Shown: piece after piece, positions 1 through 5,513 of the stretch
Layout: every line of letters begins with the position of its first letter
Numbering within the stretch: the stretch's first letter is position 1
NCBI GenBank assembly: GCA_945952575.1
Contig: CAMFIY010000137.1
Location: 1 to 7,371, forward strand
Reading direction: 5' to 3'
DNA: 7,371 bases
Source of the DNA: an uncultured Leucobacter sp.
Lineage (GTDB): Bacteria > Actinomycetota > Actinomycetes > Actinomycetales > Microbacteriaceae
Program-made: the position numbers and the translations under genes
The notes under the pieces: model-generated
Database searches by the model: none
The model's input: the letters and a program-made list of their open reading frames with translations, nothing else
Told to the model about the DNA's origin: nothing

Positions 1-529
1 CACCGATCGAGCCGGTCCACCCGAGCTGCGCGAAGAGGATGTACAGCGGCACGACGCCGAGCTGGGTGGGCACGGCCATGGTGCCCACCACGAAGATCAG
101 CAGCGCCTTGGATCCGCGGAACTTCAGCTTCGCGAACGCCCAGCCGGCCAGGGTGGAGAAGGCGACCACCGAGAGCGCGATGAGGCCGGAGGAGAGGATC
201 GAGTTCCACAGCGCCCGCCAGAAGCCCACCGCGGGATCGTTCACCACGGAGGCGGCGTTCGCGAGGAAGTTGCCGCCCGGCAGCCACGACATCTCGGGGT
301 CGCGGATCGTATAGGAGTCGCCGGAGCCGATCAGGAACGACCAGTAGAAGGGGAAGAGAGCGGAGGCGAGCACCACGCCGAGCGAGGCGTAGACGAACCA
401 GCCCGGGCGGCTGCCCGGCACCCCTCTGGGGGCGAGGCGTCGGGATCGGCGGCCGCCCTCGACGGTCCGGATCAGCTCGGTCTCGGTGCGCGCCCCGTCG
501 GCGCCGGGGTGGTCGAACGGAGCGGTCAT
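1..529 (-). CDS. Carbohydrate ABC transporter permease, MalG type (3' end cut off by window)
   Basis: Inner-membrane permease of a sugar importer that pairs with the MalF-type permease encoded just upstream. The 176 residues visible show a charged cytoplasmic N-terminus (about 1-43), a first membrane segment (about 44-68), an extracytoplasmic loop, and two further hydrophobic segments (about 108-131 and 142-166). The stretch MAVPTQLGVVPLYILF (151-166) is typical of MalG/UgpE-like permeases. The EAA loop that contacts the ATPase lies beyond the window, so the C-terminal part is unseen; the family usually has 270-300 residues. The ATG at 529-527 overlaps the TGA of the preceding permease (ATGA). 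An AGGAG at 540-536 lies 6 nt before the start, inside the preceding gene, so the two permeases are probably translationally coupled. The substrate cannot be read from the sequence. Confidence 0.93.
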   Translation of the reverse strand, partial: MTAPFDHPGADGARTETELIRTVEGGRRSRRLAPRGVPGSRPGWFVYASLGVVLASALFPFYWSFLIGSGDSYTIRDPEMSWLPGGNFLANAASVVNDPAVGFWRALWNSILSSGLIALSVVAFSTLAGWAFAKLKFRGSKALLIFVVGTMAVPTQLGVVPLYILFAQLGWTGSIG

Positions 530-1479
530 CTCCGGCTCCTCTCGTCGCGCACGACCCGTCGGGTGACGAACAGATTGACGACCCCGATCAGCAGGATGAG
601 GATGAAGAGGATCCAGGCCAGCGCTGCCGCACGGCCGAAGTTCCACTGCCCCCAGCCGATGTCGTAGAGGTACAGGGTGATGGTCAGCCATTGCGAGTTG
701 GCGCCCCCCGTGCCGTACTGGTCGTACATGCGCGGTTCGTCGAAGATCTGCAGGCCGCCGATCGTCGAGGTGATGATCACGAAGATGAGGGTCGGCTTGA
801 GGCTGGGGACGGTGATCGCGAAGAACTGGCGGATGCGGCCGGCGCCGTCGAGCGTCGCGGCCTCGTAGGAGTCGCGCGGGATGGCCTGCATCGCGGCGAG
901 CAGGATGAGCGTGTTGTAGCCCGTCCAGCGGAAGTTCACCATGGTGGAGATCGCGATGTGGCTCCAGAACGCGTTGCTGTGCCAGGGGATCGGTTCGAGG
1001 CCGAGATGGCCGAGGGTGGTGTTCACCAGGCCGTACTTGTCGCCGAACATGTTGCTGAAGATGAGGGCGACGGCGACGGGGGCCATGACGTAGGGCACCA
1101 GGACGCCCATGCGCCAGAAGGTTCTGGCGCGGATGTTCTGGTCGAGCATGGCGGCGATGAAGATGGCGAGGATCAGCTGAGGCGCGCTCGAGAGCAGGAA
1201 GATGCTGAAGGTGTTGCGCAGCGCGATCCAGAACTTCGGCTGACCGAGCACGAATGCGTACTGATCCAGCCCGATGAAGGTGCCGCGGCCCCGGACGAGA
1301 TCCCAGTCCATGAAGGAGATCACCGCTGTGAAGACGATCGGGAAGAGGCCGACGACGATGAAGAGGAGGAAGAACGGGGAGATGTAGAGGTAGGGGGAGA
1401 GCTTCAGATCCCAGCGGCTGAGGCGGGAGCCGAGGGCGATGCGCCTGGTTCGTCGCGGCGGGGGTGCGGTGATGTTCAC
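526..1479 (-). CDS. Carbohydrate ABC transporter permease, MalF type
   Basis: Membrane permease of a CUT1-type sugar importer, 317 residues, about the family's usual 290-320. An Arg-rich cytoplasmic N-terminus is followed by a first membrane segment (about 29-56), further segments (about 88-113, 126-145, 172-198, 228-245) and a last one (about 285-305). The EAA loop that docks on the ATPase is seen at 205-226 (SYEAATLDGAGRIRQFFAIT, then VP). I chose the GTG at 1479-1477 because GAGGAAGA (1490-1483) sits at proper distance upstream. The same frame stays open for hundreds of codons further upstream, but that part is an out-of-frame shadow of the binding-protein gene. The gene lies 101 nt after the binding-protein stop and overlaps the next permease by 4 nt. 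No ATPase gene is visible, so the complex may use a shared MsiK/MalK-like ATPase encoded elsewhere, as is common in actinobacteria. Confidence 0.95.
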   Translation of the reverse strand: MNITAPPPRRTRRIALGSRLSRWDLKLSPYLYISPFFLLFIVVGLFPIVFTAVISFMDWDLVRGRGTFIGLDQYAFVLGQPKFWIALRNTFSIFLLSSAPQLILAIFIAAMLDQNIRARTFWRMGVLVPYVMAPVAVALIFSNMFGDKYGLVNTTLGHLGLEPIPWHSNAFWSHIAISTMVNFRWTGYNTLILLAAMQAIPRDSYEAATLDGAGRIRQFFAITVPSLKPTLIFVIITSTIGGLQIFDEPRMYDQYGTGGANSQWLTITLYLYDIGWGQWNFGRAAALAWILFILILLIGVVNLFVTRRVVRDERSRR

Positions 1480-1519
1480 GACTCTTCCTCGATTCGGGAT
1501 CCGAGCTGGACGCAGCCAG

Positions 1520-1574
1520 CGCCGGGTGGACGACCCGGCGGGCGGAGGGGTGCACTCGGCCGCCGCCCGCCGGG
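1520..1574 (-). promoter_or_regulatory. Intercistronic GC stem-loops between binding-protein and permease genes
   Basis: CCCGGCGGGCGG (1534-1545) and its exact complement CCGCCCGCCGGG (1563-1574) form a 12-bp perfect stem with a 17-nt loop. The left arm can instead pair with another segment: CGCCGGGT (1520-1527) is the complement of ACCCGGCG (1533-1540), giving an 8-bp stem with a 5-nt loop. The two structures share 1534-1540 and exclude each other. No U-run follows on the minus-strand transcript, so this is not a standard terminator. Such hairpins after a binding-protein gene commonly stabilise that part of the mRNA or let only part of transcription pass, giving more binding protein than permease. 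That role is inferred here. Confidence 0.6.
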
Positions 1575-1580
1575 CCGGGC

Positions 1581-2855
1581 TCAACCGATGGCCGAGACCT
1601 CGGACACCCACTGCTTCCAGGAGGCGTCCGCCTGCTGCGTGCCGTCCTCGACGCGGGTCAGCGCCTTCTGCATGGCGTCGTTGATCTCGAAGTAGTGCTG
1701 GCCCTTGAAGGGCGAGACGGTGACGGCCGCGGCCCGATCCGAGAAGATCCGGCCGATCGGCGCGTCGTTGAAGAAGGGGTTCGTCGCATCGAGCAGCTTC
1801 TGATCGGTGAGCGCCTCCTGCTGGCTCGGGAAGGTGCCCGCGGCCTTGAAGGTCTTGATCATGGTCTCGGGCGAGGTCAGCCAGTCGGCGAGCTCCTGGG
1901 CCTCCTTCACGTGCTTGCCGTTCGCGGGGACGGTCAGGTAGGAGCCGCCCCAGTTGCCGCCGCCGTTCGGGAACACGTTGGCGATGTCCCAGCCCTTCAC
2001 GTCCTTGGCGTTGCCCTCGATCTGCGTGAGCATCCAGCCCGGGCAGAGCATGGTCGCGAACGCGCCGTTGCTCATGCCCGCGTACCAGTCGTCGCTCCAC
2101 TGGCCGAGCTTGGCCGACTGGGTCGCGCTGGCGTCGAGCGTCTGCGTGTACGCGGCCTTCACCTCGGGGTTCTCGGTCGCGATGATGTCGCCGGTCGACG
2201 GATCCTCGTATGCGGCCGCGATCTGATTCACCAGGCCCTGATAGATGCTGCCGGCCGAGTCGAACCACGCGTCGCCGGTCGCTTTCACGTAGCTGTCGCC
2301 GACCGCGAAGAAGTCGGCCCAGTCGCCGGTGAGGAGTTTGGCGACCTCGTCGCGGTCGGTCGGCAGGCCGGCCTTCTCGAACAGATCGGCGCGGTAGCAG
2401 ACGGCCTCGGGGCCGATGTCGGTGCCGTAGCCGATCAGGTTGCCGCTCGCGTCGGTGGCGGCCTCGGTCTTCCAATCGAGCCAGCGGCTCTTCAGATCTG
2501 CCGGCACGGGGGCGAGCAGGTCCGAGTAGTTCATGACCTCGGGCAGCCAGTCGACCTCGATCGCCTCGATATCTGCGAGACCGGTCTTGCCGAGCTTCTG
2601 GAAGTAGTTGGCGCGGGCGTCGTTGCTGGTCGCGGCCTTGTTGTGGACGACCGTGACGCCGGGGTGCGCGTCCATGTACTCCTGGAGCAGTGCGTCGGTG
2701 TAGCCGAAGTCGTTGAAGGTGGCGACGGTCAGCTCGATCTTCCCGCCGGACCCCTCGGTGCCGGAGTCGTTCGAGCTGCAGCCGGTCGCGCCGAGCGCGA
2801 GGGCGGCCACGGCGCCGAGGGCGATCATCGATCGCGTGGGGATTGACATCTTCAT
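1581..2855 (-). CDS. Sugar-binding lipoprotein of ABC importer (extracellular solute-binding protein family 1)
   Basis: Extracellular, membrane-anchored receptor that delivers a carbohydrate to the MalF/MalG-type permeases encoded after it. It has 424 residues, normal for family 1 solute-binding proteins. The N-terminus is a lipoprotein signal: Lys and Arg residues (2 and 8), a hydrophobic core (about 10-22), and the lipobox LGATGC with Cys26 as the lipidated residue. A Ser/Gly-rich linker (27-38) follows, and the mature domain opens with IELTVATFNDFG (40-51), the usual first strand of this fold. The ATG at 2855-2853 was chosen because AAAGGAG (2869-2863) lies 7 nt upstream; a second ATG two codons later is possible but less well placed. 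It is first in the operon, behind a promoter with two LacI-type operators. I see no specific signature for the sugar. Confidence 0.95.
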   Translation of the reverse strand: MKMSIPTRSMIALGAVAALALGATGCSSNDSGTEGSGGKIELTVATFNDFGYTDALLQEYMDAHPGVTVVHNKAATSNDARANYFQKLGKTGLADIEAIEVDWLPEVMNYSDLLAPVPADLKSRWLDWKTEAATDASGNLIGYGTDIGPEAVCYRADLFEKAGLPTDRDEVAKLLTGDWADFFAVGDSYVKATGDAWFDSAGSIYQGLVNQIAAAYEDPSTGDIIATENPEVKAAYTQTLDASATQSAKLGQWSDDWYAGMSNGAFATMLCPGWMLTQIEGNAKDVKGWDIANVFPNGGGNWGGSYLTVPANGKHVKEAQELADWLTSPETMIKTFKAAGTFPSQQEALTDQKLLDATNPFFNDAPIGRIFSDRAAAVTVSPFKGQHYFEINDAMQKALTRVEDGTQQADASWKQWVSEVSAIG

Positions 2856-2902
2856 CAGGGCACTCCTTTGTGGGCGAAGCATCGTCAGTGTGACACATTC
2901 TC

Positions 2903-2920
2903 CGTGAGAGCGCTCTCACG
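2903..2920. promoter_or_regulatory. LacI-family operator O1 (perfect 18-bp palindrome)
   Basis: CGTGAGAGCGCTCTCACG is a perfect 18-bp palindrome with the central CG step typical of LacI-family sites. It resembles the TGGGAGCGCTCCCA box of actinobacterial CebR/CelR regulators in layout. It lies just downstream of the predicted start of transcription, at about +7 to +24, where a bound repressor would block initiation or early elongation. The regulator gene is not in the window. Relief by a sugar or its metabolite is inferred from the family. Confidence 0.85.
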
Positions 2921-2932
2921 AGGAACACCCCG

Positions 2933-2962
2933 ACTGTAGGTCGAATGGCTCCGCATGGTCAA
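2933..2962 (-). promoter_or_regulatory. Sigma-70-type promoter of the sugar importer operon
   Basis: Reading leftward, TTGACC (2962-2957) is a 5-of-6 match to the -35 consensus. It is followed after 18 nt by TACAGT (2938-2933), a 4-of-6 match to the -10 consensus. Transcription would start near 2926, giving an untranslated leader of about 70 nt before the binding-protein ATG at 2855. The -35 box overlaps operator O2, and O1 lies just after the start point, which supports this assignment. Confidence 0.65.
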
Positions 2963-2977
2963 GAGAGCGCTCTCACG
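2960..2977. promoter_or_regulatory. LacI-family operator O2
   Basis: This site matches O1 at 16 of 18 positions, with mismatches only at 2961 and 2962, where the sequence also serves the -35 box. The core GAGAGCGCTCTC (2963-2974) is fully palindromic. The 18-mer CTCCGTGAGAGCGCTCTC occurs exactly in both sites in opposite orientation: 2900-2917 on plus, 2980-2963 on minus. Centre-to-centre distance to O1 is 57 bp. Binding here would mask the -35 element. Confidence 0.8.
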
Positions 2978-3057
2978 GAGTTGATAACGGTTTGATCACG
3001 GGCTGTCGGGCGGGTGCCGCTCGGCTCCCGCGAGGCGGGTGGGGGCGCCGCCTGCGT

Positions 3058-3095
3058 TCGGCGTACGCCGATGATCGGCACTCCGGCGACCGGAG
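3058..3095 (-). terminator. Cluster of palindromes after the IclR gene, candidate terminator
   Basis: The 166 bp between operator O2 and the IclR stop codon (2978-3143) contain no gene I can support. Within it are TCGGCGTACGCCGA (3058-3071, perfect 14-bp palindrome), GCCGATGATCGGC (3067-3079, overlapping the first) and CTCCGG-CGA-CCGGAG (3081-3095). A smaller stem CCCGC-GAG-GCGGG lies at 3027-3039. Position, about 50 nt after the IclR stop, suits a terminator for the leftward lyase-IclR transcript. There is no U-run, so only a U-less GC-rich type is possible. The 14-bp palindrome could instead be a protein-binding site. Confidence 0.35.
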
Positions 3096-3143
3096 CAGCG
3101 CAGACGCCCGGTCAGGCGCGCTCAACCACCGAGGGCGCCGCGC

Positions 3144-3860
3144 TCAGCGCGCGCTCTCGGCGTCGAGCAGTCGCGCCAGCTCGTTCGCGGCGGCCCTGAC
3201 CGTCTCGCCGAAGTCGGCGACCACGTCCGGGCCCATCCGGAAGCTCGGCCCGGCGATGCTGATGGCCGCGATCGGCGCGCCCTCCGCATCGAGCACGGGG
3301 GATCCGATCACCGTCGCGTCCGGATCGTCAACTGCGGCCATGACCACGTATCCGGCCTCCGGCGTGCGCCGGTCGAAGATCTCGCCGGCGACCGATCCCG
3401 CCATCGAGACGGTCCGGCCCGCCCAACCGTCGAAGCCGACGTGCCTGATGGGGAGCGGGCTCTGCACCTCGCGCAGGAAGGTGCAGGTGTTCGCGGGGCC
3501 GGGTACCGCCAGGTAGCTGGACTCGGAGGTGTCCCGGGTCAGCCGCTGCATGATGGGCGCGGAGAGGTCGAGCAGGTCCTCGGCGCGCGAGTGCTCGTTC
3601 GAGACCCGGGACTGCACGAAGCGCTGCCCGAGCGAGTACTGGCTGTCGGACGCGCGGGAGACGTAGCCCCAGTGCTCGAGCGCCCGCAGCATGCGCAGCG
3701 TGGTGCTGGTCGGGAGCTTGCTCGCGCGGGCGATGTCGCTGAGCGCCAGGGGGCCGTGATCCACGACGCGGGTGAGCACCTCGAGCGCCCGGTGCACCGC
3801 CTGCGGTCCGAGCGAGGGATCCAGCTCCTGGCCGGGAGCTGCTGTCGACTCGTCCGCCAT
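3144..3860 (-). CDS. IclR-family transcriptional regulator
   Basis: Cytoplasmic DNA-binding regulator, 238 residues, normal length for the family (about 240-270). The winged helix-turn-helix occupies about 20-78: LALSDIARASKLPTSTTLRM (38-57) is the helix-turn-helix, and the wing ends near YSLGQRF (75-81). The C-terminal effector domain (about 95-235) has the usual IclR features, such as GWAGR (145-149) and SVAGEIF (156-162), and a late ISIAGPSFRM stretch (200-209). The ATG at 3860-3858 follows GGGAG (3872-3868) with 7-nt spacing. It lies 53 nt after the lyase stop on the same strand, with a strong hairpin between, so it is probably co-transcribed with or partly uncoupled from the lyase. By context it most likely senses the lyase or transporter substrate and acts on the divergent region 5402-5513. 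Activator or repressor mode cannot be read. Confidence 0.95.
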   Translation of the reverse strand: MADESTAAPGQELDPSLGPQAVHRALEVLTRVVDHGPLALSDIARASKLPTSTTLRMLRALEHWGYVSRASDSQYSLGQRFVQSRVSNEHSRAEDLLDLSAPIMQRLTRDTSESSYLAVPGPANTCTFLREVQSPLPIRHVGFDGWAGRTVSMAGSVAGEIFDRRTPEAGYVVMAAVDDPDATVIGSPVLDAEGAPIAAISIAGPSFRMGPDVVADFGETVRAAANELARLLDAESAR

Positions 3861-3883
3861 CTTCGTTCTCCCGTTCCGAGCAC

Positions 3884-3902
3884 GCGCCCGCCGAGCGGGC
3901 GC
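3884..3902 (-). promoter_or_regulatory. Intercistronic hairpin between lyase and IclR genes
   Basis: GCGCCCGC (3884-3891) and GCGGGCGC (3895-3902) form an 8-bp all-GC perfect stem with a 3-nt loop. It starts 11 nt after the TAA of the lyase and ends 23 nt before the IclR start codon, outside its ribosome site. No U-run follows. It could end some transcripts, giving less regulator than enzyme, or stabilise the 3' end of the lyase message. Confidence 0.55.
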
Positions 3903-3913
3903 CTTACCGCAGT

Positions 3914-5401
3914 TTAGCCGCGACGCGCGGCGAGCGGGCTCGCGGCGGCCGCTCCGGCGCTCGGCAGGCGCCGGTGGGCGGCGAACGCGGGGAGGAGTTC
4001 GCGGGCGATCTCGATGTCGCCGCGGAGATCCCGATCCGCGAACTCCGCAGGAAGGCGCGCGCCCAGCTCGAGCAGCTGCCCCAGCTCCTCGGAGAGGCCG
4101 TCGTCTCCGCGTGCGCGCAGGCGCAGCGCGCGCACCGCGACGACGATCTCGGAGGCGAGCATGATCTCGAGTCCGTCGAGCGAGCGTCGGAGCTTGTCCA
4201 GCGCGGTCGATGCGAACGTCGCGTCCTCCTCGACCCCGCAGGAGAGCACGGCGCCGTGGTTCGAGACCGGAGCCGCCCCGGCGTGGATCTCGCCCAGCGC
4301 GCTGGCCGCGAGGTACTCGACGATCATGGTGCCCGACGTGCCCGCGAGCGCAGGTGCGAGGAATCGGGGCAGGCCGGTGAAGGTGTCGTCGTTGAGGAAC
4401 CGCAGCCGCGCCAGCCCGAGCGGCGCGGTCTGCGCGAGGGCCAGTGCGACGGAGTCGAGTTCGTGTGCCAGCCAGGTCTCCAGGAAGGCGCCGTGGTGTA
4501 CCGCGAGCCCCTCGTCGGCGAAGAAGCGGGGATTCTCCTTCGAGCGGCTCACCAGGGTCTCGACGGCTTCGCGCAGGCGCGCCGTCGCGCAGGTGAACAT
4601 GCTGATCGCGGGGAGGAAGCCGCGGAAGGCGAACGGATCCTGGATCCTGGCCGGCGTCCAGTCGGGCGGGCCGATCAGGGTTGCGAGCCGGGTGGCGTTC
4701 TGCTCGGCCGTGGGTATCGCGATCGCCAGCGCAGCCTCGCGCGAGAACGCCGAGGGATTCGCCTGCGCCGCGCCTGCGGAGAGCGCGAAGGCCGAGAGGC
4801 CCGCGCCGATCAGCTGCTCGAGCCGTGCGGTCACGAGCGCCGCGCCGGCGAGCGTGAGTGCACTCGAGCTCATGAAGGGCAGCGCGCTGTCGGAGCGGAT
4901 CGGGCCGATCGGCTCGAACGAAGGACCGCTCGTCGGGCGTTCGCCGGCGAGCGCGAGGGCCACGCCCGCGAGGGCGGGCAGGTCGGCCGTGCCGATCCCG
5001 CCGTACTGCCGCACTTCAGGCAGGCTGTCCGTCGCGAGCATCCGCTCCAGCCCGTCGATCAGGGAGGGGTCGATGCCGGATCCCGGATGGAGCAGCTGGT
5101 TCAGGCGCACCGCGAGCATCGCCCGGGTGATCGCCGTGCCGAGTGCGGGACCGGCGTCGACGGCGTGACTGCGGAGCAGGTTCATGCCGTGCGCCACCGG
5201 GTCGGCGCCGGTCGCGGTCAGTCGATTCGCGCCGACGCCGGTCGAGCGCCCGTACACCGGCTGGCTCTCGGCGATCGCGTTCGCCGTCTCGTGGTGGCGC
5301 GCGATCTCGGCGCGCGCCCGCGCCGAGACGCGGACCTCCGCGCCGTCCGCGATATCCGCGATCTCGTGAACGGTGAGCTGCATCGGGAGTGTGTACGCCA
5401 T
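3914..5401 (-). CDS. Ammonia-lyase superfamily protein (HAL/PAL type) lacking the MIO triad; possible aromatic-betaine lyase
   Basis: A 495-residue cytoplasmic protein, the normal length for histidine ammonia-lyase. Family landmarks run in order: YGRSTGVGANR (50-60; HAL has YGxxTGFG with the catalytic Tyr), NLLRSHA (74-80), RLNQLLHPGSG (99-109), QDPFAFRGF (254-262; HAL QDxYSxR, Tyr replaced by Phe), NPRFF...HHG (290-304) and GVEEDATFAS (389-398; HAL QEDHVSMG, Glu kept). The cofactor segment GSVGASGDLAPLA of HAL is here GGIGTADLPALA (134-145), so Ala-Ser-Gly is replaced by Thr-Ala with one residue fewer. The NGT motif after it is also gone (SALPFMSSSA, 172-181). An MIO cofactor therefore cannot form, and classical deamination of histidine or phenylalanine is unlikely. 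The start ATG follows AAGGAG (5416-5411); Met7 is a weaker alternative. Context with a betaine-type transporter suggests trimethylamine elimination, as in ergothionase. Superfamily membership is certain; the substrate is inferred. Confidence 0.9.
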   Translation of the reverse strand: MAYTLPMQLTVHEIADIADGAEVRVSARARAEIARHHETANAIAESQPVYGRSTGVGANRLTATGADPVAHGMNLLRSHAVDAGPALGTAITRAMLAVRLNQLLHPGSGIDPSLIDGLERMLATDSLPEVRQYGGIGTADLPALAGVALALAGERPTSGPSFEPIGPIRSDSALPFMSSSALTLAGAALVTARLEQLIGAGLSAFALSAGAAQANPSAFSREAALAIAIPTAEQNATRLATLIGPPDWTPARIQDPFAFRGFLPAISMFTCATARLREAVETLVSRSKENPRFFADEGLAVHHGAFLETWLAHELDSVALALAQTAPLGLARLRFLNDDTFTGLPRFLAPALAGTSGTMIVEYLAASALGEIHAGAAPVSNHGAVLSCGVEEDATFASTALDKLRRSLDGLEIMLASEIVVAVRALRLRARGDDGLSEELGQLLELGARLPAEFADRDLRGDIEIARELLPAFAAHRRLPSAGAAAASPLAARRG

Positions 5402-5433
5402 CGTTCCCCTCTCCTTCTCCGTCGAATTCGGTC

Positions 5434-5462
5434 TTGCAAGAATACTCTGAGTTTATTACAGT
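5434..5462 (+). promoter_or_regulatory. Candidate promoter of the leader-transporter operon
   Basis: TTGCAA (5434-5439, 4 of 6) is spaced 17 nt from TACAGT (5457-5462, 4 of 6). The same -10 hexamer appears in the sugar-operon promoter of this window. Transcription would start near 5469, about 45 nt before the leader reading frame. The opposite strand offers CTGACG (5485-5480) and TACTGT (5463-5458), 16 nt apart, for the lyase gene. That would place the two -10 elements almost exactly on top of each other. The surrounding 5431-5510 is AT-rich (30 G or C of 80 bases) in an otherwise GC-rich window. Confidence 0.45.
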
Positions 5463-5464
5463 AT
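5442..5464. promoter_or_regulatory. Imperfect inverted repeat, candidate IclR operator
   Basis: ATACTCTGA (5442-5450) and TTACAGTAT (5456-5464) are inverted repeats matching at 7 of 9 positions around a 5-nt centre. The repeat covers the proposed -10 of the transporter promoter, and of the lyase promoter on the other strand. A regulator bound here could control both divergent units. The assignment to the neighbouring IclR protein rests on position only. Confidence 0.4.
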
Positions 5465-5476
5465 GAACAACTTCAG

Positions 5477-5502
5477 TTTCGTCAGGTGAAAATCTTACGA
5501 AA
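5477..5502. promoter_or_regulatory. Imperfect palindrome upstream of the leader frame, second candidate operator
   Basis: TTTCGT (5477-5482) and ACGAAA (5497-5502) are exact inverted repeats. Further matching pairs inside (5484/5495, 5485/5494, 5487/5492) bring the total to 9 of 13. It ends 2 nt before the GGAGGT ribosome site of the leader frame and overlaps the candidate -35 of the lyase. It could be an operator or an mRNA hairpin near the ribosome site. Confidence 0.35.
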
Positions 5503-5513
5503 TCGGAGGTATC

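Noticed and set aside
691..2846. Long plus-strand frames opposite the MalF-type permease and binding-protein genes
   Set aside because: They are low-complexity, Arg/Glu/Val-rich shadows with no recognisable domain, opposite well-supported genes.
2888..2896. GTGTGACAC near the sugar-operon start as a CRP/GlxR-type site
   Set aside because: It is only a 9-bp palindrome and lacks the TGTGA-N6-TCACA spacing. Chance occurrence is likely.
1480..2928. Upstream extension of the MalF-type permease frame to about 800 codons
   Set aside because: The extension is an Arg/Gly-rich out-of-frame reading of the binding-protein gene. The GTG at 1479 has a proper ribosome site and starts the conserved domain.
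3914..5401. Naming the lyase gene hutH (histidine ammonia-lyase)
   Set aside because: The MIO-forming Ala-Ser-Gly triad and other HutH active-site motifs are absent, and no hutU, hutI or hutG gene is nearby.
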